From Metellina segmentata (lineage: Eukaryota; Arthropoda; Arachnida; Araneae; Tetragnathidae), in contig OX375872.1 in the NCBI GenBank assembly GCA_947359465.1, forward strand, positions 79,777,641 to 79,841,640: DNA of 64,000 bases, in the 5' to 3' direction. Each line of letters starts with the position of its first letter. Position 1 is the first letter of the stretch. Of this stretch, positions 32,001 to 41,000 are shown piece after piece. The position numbers and the translations under genes are program-made. Below the pieces are notes generated by a model, which saw nothing but the letters and a program-made list of their open reading frames with translations, had not been told where the DNA came from and did no database searches.

Positions 32001-35000
32001 CTGAAAAAAGAAAAGTATGATAATTTATTTGCACAAAATATTCATATAAAATACATTTTGTGGTCGAATATTTTTGGAACTAGAAGTTTTCCAGCTTTGT
32101 AGACTTTGCTCTTCATGCTTCGGCAATCGAATTTAATATTCCAATTTTGAATTTTTATTCTGGTGGGTAGCATTTAAAAAAGATTTAATGTTTCTGGTCC
32201 CATGCAGAAAGTTTTATTGAAAAATGTTGAGTACAGCATCAGTCAAAAAAAAAAAAAACATACAAAGAAATTTCCGCAAGTATGCATTATTCATAAAGAA
32301 CTTTTGCATTAACGTAAAAGTTACAATATGCTAGGAAGGAAAATTGACATTTGTTTCTTTTTGCATGTTCCTTCTCAAAAAGTTAACAGCAAATTAAAAT
32401 TTCTATGAATTTGCAATTTTTTTACACATGCATTTAAAAAGGTGAGATCATATCGTCGGTTTAAAAGTGAACCAAATTTTTAATTTTTTTACGAGAATTT
32501 TTACGAAAACAGAATTTACAGTTTTCAATCGTAGTTAATGAAGTGAGATGAGTGACTAAATGTTGGATTAAAAGTACACTTTTTATTCTTAATAGTAGGA
32601 AAGTATGCTCTAATTTTATTACTCTTTCATTGCATAAACTATTATTAAACACTAACTTCGTATGATACATTCATATACTATCAATCTACTACGAAAACTG
32701 CTCCAGACAGTCTGTATCTCTGTTTCCGTAGAAACGGACCTTACCCTATTTTCCATAGGGGATGGTTGAAAAGTTTGCAGTTTGATAGTTGCAGTTTGTC
32801 ACATTTGCACACTAAGAATTTGGAAATACACTCTTTGATATAAAAATTTGCGCACCAAGAAATAATTGTGGGATCGTAACGAAACTTGGCATGAAGGTAC
32901 ATGTCGGCCAGATATGCAAATGATTAGAATAGCAGAGTGATTGCGCATTGCGTAATGCCACTAGAGGGCGTTGAAATTCTCCTTGGAGTATAAAACAGGT
33001 AAGCAGAGCTTGTTTGAGTGTACTTAATCTTTTGCAAAGGAAACGCTGCGGTAGACATGCCGTTACGCCGCCATCGAAGACAATATGAGCAGCTGTCAGA
33101 GTTCGAGAGGGGAAGAATCATCGGGATGATGGAAGCTGGGTGGTCAGCTCGGCGAGTAGCTTGTCAAGTAGGCCGTTCTGATTTTACTCTGAGGAGGTGT
33201 TGGGACCAGTGGACAGAAGGCACGTCATTTACACGGCGATCAGGCTCAGGAGGCCCTCGACAGACCAGTCGTCGAGAAGACCGTCACATCATACGAAACG
33301 CACGCGTAGAGCCAACTGCCTCATTGGCCGCTATCCAGACACAGGCAGCACCTTCATTACTGGCCCCTGTGTCTTCCCGAACCATAGCAAGGCGCCTGGC
33401 TGAAAGACATCTGGTATCGTGGCGCCCATTGCGTTTGCTGCCAATGACACCCACCCACCGACGTCTTCGTTTAGAGCGGTGTTGTGCACGACGGGATTGG
33501 ACTGCAACGGAATGGAACCAGGTCGTCTTCAGCGACGAATCTAGATTTAATTTGAGCAGTGATGGCAATCGTGTTCGTGTGTGGAGGCCAAGTGGTGAAC
33601 GCCTCAATCCTGCCTTCGCTTTACAGCGACACACCGCTCTCATAGCTGGTGTGATGGTATGGGGTGCCATTGCTTACGATACACGGTCACCACTAATATT
33701 GATCCATGGCACAATGACAGCCCAGCGGTACGTCCATGACATCCTTCAGCCACATGTGATACCACTCATGGCAGGGCTCCCAGGAGCCATTTTTCAACAA
33801 GACAATGCTCGGCCACCCACAGCAAGGACCTCACAAGAATGCATCCGCCACATTATCACCCTTCACTGGCCTGCTCGATCCCCAGATTTGTCACCAATCA
33901 AGAAATCTGGGATAATTTGGGAAGGCAAGTTGGACACCCTACGAGTTTGGTCGAACTAGAGGCGCGTTTACAGCAACAGTAGAACGAGATGTATCGGGAG
34001 ATCATACGGAACTTGTATGCCTCAATGCCCGCTCGTATCACATCGTGCATTCGCGCTAGAGGGGGTCCAACAGAGTATTATAACTTTAGTTCATTTGTAC
34101 TTTTTTCTGCAATAAATGATCCTTTTTCGTTGATTTTCTAATCACGTACTTATATCAAAGTAGTATTTACATGTGTACAATTTCGTTTCATTTTAGCGAC
34201 TTTTTCTTGGTGCGCAAATTTTTATGGCAATGAGTGTATATTCGTTAAGACTTTTACAGGTGGCCGAGAAAGATCTATACTAGTAAGCCCCCTACCTCTT
34301 TCCACTATCAACATCACGATATACAAAATCAAACTACACCTGCAAGAGTCACCCCTACTCAAAATGAATGAACCCTGTTCCTATAGCGACCGTAAAGGCG
34401 GTAGCCCGGTTGAAAGAGTAACGGATTAGCAACCGAAGGGTGGCGGGAGTTCGAAACTACAGGGGTTGAACAAAAAATATGCATGCTTGAAAAGAAATGT
34501 TTATTCTAGTGAAATGTGTAGGAGGCGCTGGTGTTTTTGACAATGACGCCACCTATACAACGTCGTAAACACGCTGCGCATGTCAGTCGTTGTCGGGGCA
34601 CTGTTCTGTGAAATTGTAATACAGCTAACCGACTTCGAACGTGGGCAAATTGTCGGAGATCGTCTGGTGGGTGCTTCCGTAAGCAAGGTAGCCGAAGTGT
34701 TTAGTGTTTCAAGAGGTACTGTTCAAGAGGTACTAAGATTTATTCCGCATATCTGAAAAGCGGAAAAACATCCGCTAAATCACAGCGCGGACGAACGTGT
34801 GTGTTGAGTGATCGTGACAGACGGATCATTAAGGAGGATTGTGACTAAAATAAGAAGACCACAGCTGCAAAAGTTACTGTTGAATTGAATGTCGGTGCTC
34901 ACAAACCCTGTGAGTACCAAAACAATAAGAAGGGAGCTCCATAAGCAGGATATTTCGGGCCGAGCTACAATTCACAAACCATTCATCAGTGATGCTAATG

Positions 35001-38000
35001 CCAGTAACAGGAAAAAGTGGTGTTTAAGTCATAAAGCATGGACTACGGAGCAATGGAAGAAGTAATTTGGTAGGATGAGTCTTGTTTCCCACTTCTGGCC
35101 GAGTTTATGTCTGGCGAACACCATCCCAAGCGCAAGCCTATAAAACAGACTGCTTGTTGCCAAGACTGAAACATGGCGGGGGTTCTTTGATGGTTTGGTT
35201 AGCCATATCGTGGTTTTCTGTGGGCCCCATGATTACTCTGAAAGGGCCCATCAGAGCCAAGGATTATGTAAACATTTTGGCCGATAAAGTCCATCCTATA
35301 GTAAAAATTTTGTTTCCCAATGGTGATGGTGTCTTCCAAGACGACAAATCCCCTGTTTACACAGCTCACATCGTCTAGAACTGGTTTTCTGAGCACGAGC
35401 ATGATTTGTCACATCTCCCCTGGCGACCAGTCATCAGGCCTAAATATTATTGAATCTTTGTGGTCTACATTGGAGAGGAAAGTGCCGTGTGATCGCTATC
35501 CACCGCCATCATCGTTACCTAAACTTGCCACCGTTTTGCAGGAAGAACGATGCAAAATGATGCCCTTGGCATGCATACAGGAACTGTATTTATCCATTCC
35601 GAGGACACATTAAGCTGTTTTGAATGCCAACGGTATTTCTACACCATATTAAGCAAGGTAACATGTTTTTTTAGGTGTTTCCATATTTTTGTCCAACCCC
35701 TGTAGATCCAACCAAATGTAATCGTACACGTGTGGGATGATACACGTTAAATCTGTCCTCATGTTGGCGTGGTAAGGAAGTTTAGGGTGCCAGCTCAGGT
35801 GTTGACCTCGTCTTCTGACCGTGGTTCAAAATGATGAAGCGTTGCAGGCGAGATTGATCTCGGACCGTCCCCAATATTCCGCTGTGTTGCTTAACAGCGA
35901 CGTTATTCAACTACCTACCTACACATAGACTTGTGTCGGGAGCTGTTCTCGTGGTAGAAAAATAATATGTCATGCAAGATCTTCGAAAAGTAAATGCTAA
36001 GAAATGTCAGAAGCCCAATGCATTTTTCAGTTGAATTTACCAAATGTTTTTTCTTAGAATGAACACCTTACCTTTAAGTTAGTATTAAGCAGCCATTGCA
36101 GCTTGCATTGTTCTGGATTTCCATCGACTGATGACATAATGTAAGCGCAAGGACCTTGTTCACCTCTGAAACATAAAATTTAAATTTATATCCATCAACG
36201 TAATAAAATGCACTAAATAGCGTACATAATATTTTTTAACCTAAAACTGATTTCGATACGCCTACTAAAATTCAAGGCCAGTTTAACAGTTCAGGGAATC
36301 TCTGAATGCAGTTGATAAAGATATATCTTACTTTTCATGTAATAAATTCGGTTAATACTAATAATAACCGCATCTTTTAGTCAATGTGATACATTCATTA
36401 TTTGTTACGTAAACGAGTTCTTTTACATATGTCTTATTAAATGGTTAAAAACAAATTGTTGCAGAAAGCTATGGCATTTGGAATTTACAAAGCATAGTAA
36501 ATTGTTACATTTATCGTAAACTTGAGAAATATTAATAATCACTCACTTCATGTGATAAATTCTTATAAATTATTCACTCTTATCTTTTTATTTGATTATT
36601 ATTAATATTAGTGGATTATTAATAGAAACCGATTGATCACACGAACCGTAACCATATTAACTTTAATTCAAAATCCAAACCACAGGCATTGAACAAATGA
36701 ATCGTAACATATCAACTATAATCCAAAATCTAAACCACTATAGGCTTTTAAAGTACGGGCGCGTCTGGACAAATCGGATTTCTACTTTCGAGTATCTCAG
36801 GCCATACTTCCGGCTATAGAAACTGCGATTTCTTCCTTTCTAATTGAATGGTCAAACATCTTTCCAGTTCGTCACGTTAGCGTGGTGCAGTTTGGAGAGT
36901 GGGGTGCCAGCTTCGGTACTGTTCTCGTCATCTGACAATGGTTCTTTATTATGAGGCGTTATCCCTGAATATTTCACATCGGAATTGATCCCGGGCCGAC
37001 GCCAATAGCCCGTTGCTTCAGTGTAACCTTAATTAGCTACCTACCTACATTTTCAAGTTTGTCTCAAGTGCTAGGGAAACACGCCTATAGTAATCATATT
37101 TTCCCTGATTTGGAATGAGTTTTTCAGACGTATTCCAGAATCCTGACGACATAGTAATTTTTTTGAGGACAAATGACTAGGTGAACCATAGAGGAAATAT
37201 AAAAGCAGAGTGAGCAATGGTAACCTTTTATGTACCCAGGATTATGTGACCAAACGAATTAGTAGTTACCTGACTCTTAGACTTTTGTTGTCAGCTGGGT
37301 GGAACCGACATTCATGATCTGATTGGTCCAGAGGATTCGTCTGCGCGACATAGTACTCTGGCGATTTCACCAATTTCATTACACTCTACAGAAATGCGAA
37401 TTCCACCCAGTCATCGAATGTTTGGTCAAATGAGGCAATAAGAGGACGAATCGGTCACAACGAAGTATATTTTTAATTTAAAAAAATCCAGTAGCTAGTT
37501 TTTAAGCAGCTGTACAGTAAAAAATTCTTTATCAATTGACGAGTTTCTGCTTTTTGCCGACGATATGTTGTGCGTCCCATAGAGAAAATATAAACATACA
37601 GTGAGTAATGCTAACCTTTTTATGCGTTAAAAGATCACGTGACGGAAATTAATACTAACACGGCCCTTTGACTAATTTTGTCAGCCGGATACAAACGAGC
37701 ATTCATCGTCTGATTGGTCCATAGGATGGGAGAAGACGCCTATCCAATGATTCATCATGGATTGGTCCGTGCGACGTAGTAGAAGACTTCGCACTAGACG
37801 ATATCACCATTTTTTTTTTTGCCGCTCTGTAGAAATGCGTGTTTACACATCTATCCTGTCATACGATGTTTTATAGACAAACGAATCGATAAAATGTCAA
37901 ATCGACCTACCAAGTCCATTTTTTAGAGCAGTCACATAACTACTAGTCGACATGTTGGTCACTTTTTAAAGCTCCTCTCAATAGCAATGCTCAGTCCTCT

Positions 38001-41000
38001 TGCATCTCGTCTGAGGTAGACTTGGTATATCAGACGGTTAGATCAGGAAGAATAAGCAAAAAGGTACGGGGGTGCAAATAGCTGTTATTCGTATGTTAAG
38101 TGGCAGCAAATAGATGTAAACAAATAAAATGTTTGGGTTAATTAGCCCTCGGGAAGCCAAAAATTACCGTCCAGCAACAAACTAAGCCTTCGCAGAAACG
38201 AACTGATTTTAGTATGTTTCTGTCGACCAACCGGTATAGTGGTTAAGGTGTTAGCCTCTAGATCGGAAGGTCCCCGGTTCGAATCCGGGTTCGGGCATGG
38301 ATGTTTGTAAGCGTATACCAGCTTAGGTGTTGCTTCGTCATCTGAACATGGTTCAAAATTACGATGTAATTGTTAGGGGCAATGATGGCCCTCCCACTGG
38401 GTGCTCCTTCACAAGTGGCCATCATTTCCGGCCTTGTAGTGGCCAATGACTTCGGTCAAAATGTGCCCGCCATTAGAAAAAAAAAAGTATGTTTCTTTCC
38501 ACATCACTTCCGAAATTTAAATTTATACACTGCACAATATGTCATCGCTCAAATGAGTTTCAGTTGCATTTTCAATTTATTTTAGCCATTATGCTGAAAA
38601 TTAGTAAATTTGCATAAGCTTCACAAAACAGAGTACATCCCACATTCATGCAAATTTCCACAAGCTGCTGCGGTCCTATTTCAAACTGTAATAGTAGAAA
38701 ATAACACCCGTCCTTAAGTTTTGTCCACCAGTGTATTTGCTTTCGAGTAGAAAATAAAATATAAAATTAGAATTACCTAACATATTTTGTACTAACAGGA
38801 ACATCTGGATGAGTTGTGGCCACGGATCCATGCACGTATCCTAAGTCTTTCTTTTTCCATATTCTAACATTAACGAAATCTCTGCAAAAAAAAATTTCAA
38901 ATTAACACATAAAAACAATTGAATACAATAAACAAAAAATGGGAACAAACATTCATATATATGTCCAAGAATTTGAGGAAGCCTCTGATAGAACCGTAAG
39001 AAATTGATGCTTAACCTCACTATTCCTGAGGACCCTGTGGGTCGCCGTGGCTCAGTGGATTCACCCACAGCGTTAGCAACCTGCGAGTTGTAGGCGCAGA
39101 TTCGATTCCTACAATTTAACCTTGGTGAAATTATCTTTTCTTATCAGTAAAACTTGTGTGTGTCCATTCATTACTTCACGTTGTCTGTATTATGTTTGGC
39201 GCAGTACAATATTTAAATATATATTGTGACGGGGATTGGTTCGTATTATCAATAATTCGTATTAAGAGAGTTCGTCTGAATTGGATAGGACTGTCGTACC
39301 CATTTTTGGATTTAATCCTCTGCTCATAAGAAGTTCTCTATACCGCACTGAGTTGATGTATGAGCTTTAAATTTTATATATTAGAGGACAGACAAGTTTA
39401 TACCCTCTAAGAAAAAAAGTTGCACCTGGAAGGAGTAGACCGTTATAAATGAAATTTGGAATAGTGGTACATCTGCGTTGGAAATACAAATGATCGAATT
39501 TTCAGAATTGTTTCAGCATGTGCCACGCGCAGGGCAGCTCTCAGACACACTGCATACCGGGGCATAAAAGGACATCTAGCAGAGCAGCAAATTCATTTCA
39601 ACTCTGTTCTGTGGGCTACATCGTTTCTTATTAAGTTATGCCTCGAAAAAAGTTCGCAAGAAATTTAATCAACCGGGAGAGTTTGACAGAGGACGAATAA
39701 TTGGCCTCCTAGAAGGTGGATGGTCTAATCGACGGATTGCGCAACATATGAGTTGTAGTGATGTTAATGCTGTACGCTGTTGGCAGTGGTGGATACAAGA
39801 CACACGCCAGCGTCAACCAAGCTCAGGAAGGCTTAGAGAAACCGGACCGAGAGAGGATCGACGTGTTGTAAGACATGCGCGTACTGATCCAACATCACTG
39901 TTTTTAAGACATCCAACGACAACCTCTCTCGATCATCGAATAAGTGATCGCACCATATGTCGACAGCATCACGACGTGGGACTAAACTCGCGTAGACCGT
40001 TACGACAACTGCCTTGAACAGCATTGCATCGCCGACTGGAATGGAGTCGTGTCAAACGAACATGAGGCGTTGAATGGCATCGAATAGTCTTCATTGACGA
40101 ATCCCGCTTCAGTCTGGGTGGAGACGACAATCGAATCCGTGTGTGGAGAAAACGTGGTCAGCGCCAAGCTTCACAGTTTGTTGTGAAGAGTCACATGTCC
40201 AGAAGACTTGGTGCCATGGTGTGGAGTGCAATTGAGTGTGATGCCAAATCACCTTTGGTATTCGTTACGAGCTCTTTGACAGTCCAGCGTTATGTACAAG
40301 AAATTTTACATCCTGTTACGCTCCCATTCCTGAACTCCCAAGTTCACCCGGTTTTTTAAGAAGATTACTTGATCCCATATTGCTGCCATCTCTAGAGCTT
40401 GTATAGGACACAACGATATCTTACCATGTCCAGCATACTTACTGGACCTGTCCCCGATCGAGATGGGATACCATTGGACGAGATGTTACCACTCCTGGTA
40501 TGCTGCATTAGGAATAATGGCGGTCATACGCCATACTGAATATCACATTTTTGAATTTTTCTCAACAAAGTTTGCATATTTCAGTCTCAATTTTAATAAT
40601 TTACTCATTCATAAGCACTTTACCAACCTTTCAAATTTCATAGCATTCTGACAATTCCTTCTAGGTGCAACTTTTTTTTTGTCTTACAGTGTATTTGGGG
40701 GTAGCAACTGAAAACTGTTTAAGAGATTACCTGCTGGATACAAGACCTGCAGCACCTTCTGTAGCAACCACATGAGATATGTCCAGATGATCGTCGATCC
40801 TTTGAATAATCTTGAAAAAAATTATTCATTTAGAGATCACACACAATATAAATACGATAGAAATACGACACAAAATAAAATGGATACATTAGAAAAAATG
40901 CGTAAGAATATCACAATTGTTTATGTGTTTACCTTTATCTTTTTTACAGTAGGATTCCATTTCGGCATGTCCTCGCCTTTAAAATACAATACTTCAAGAA

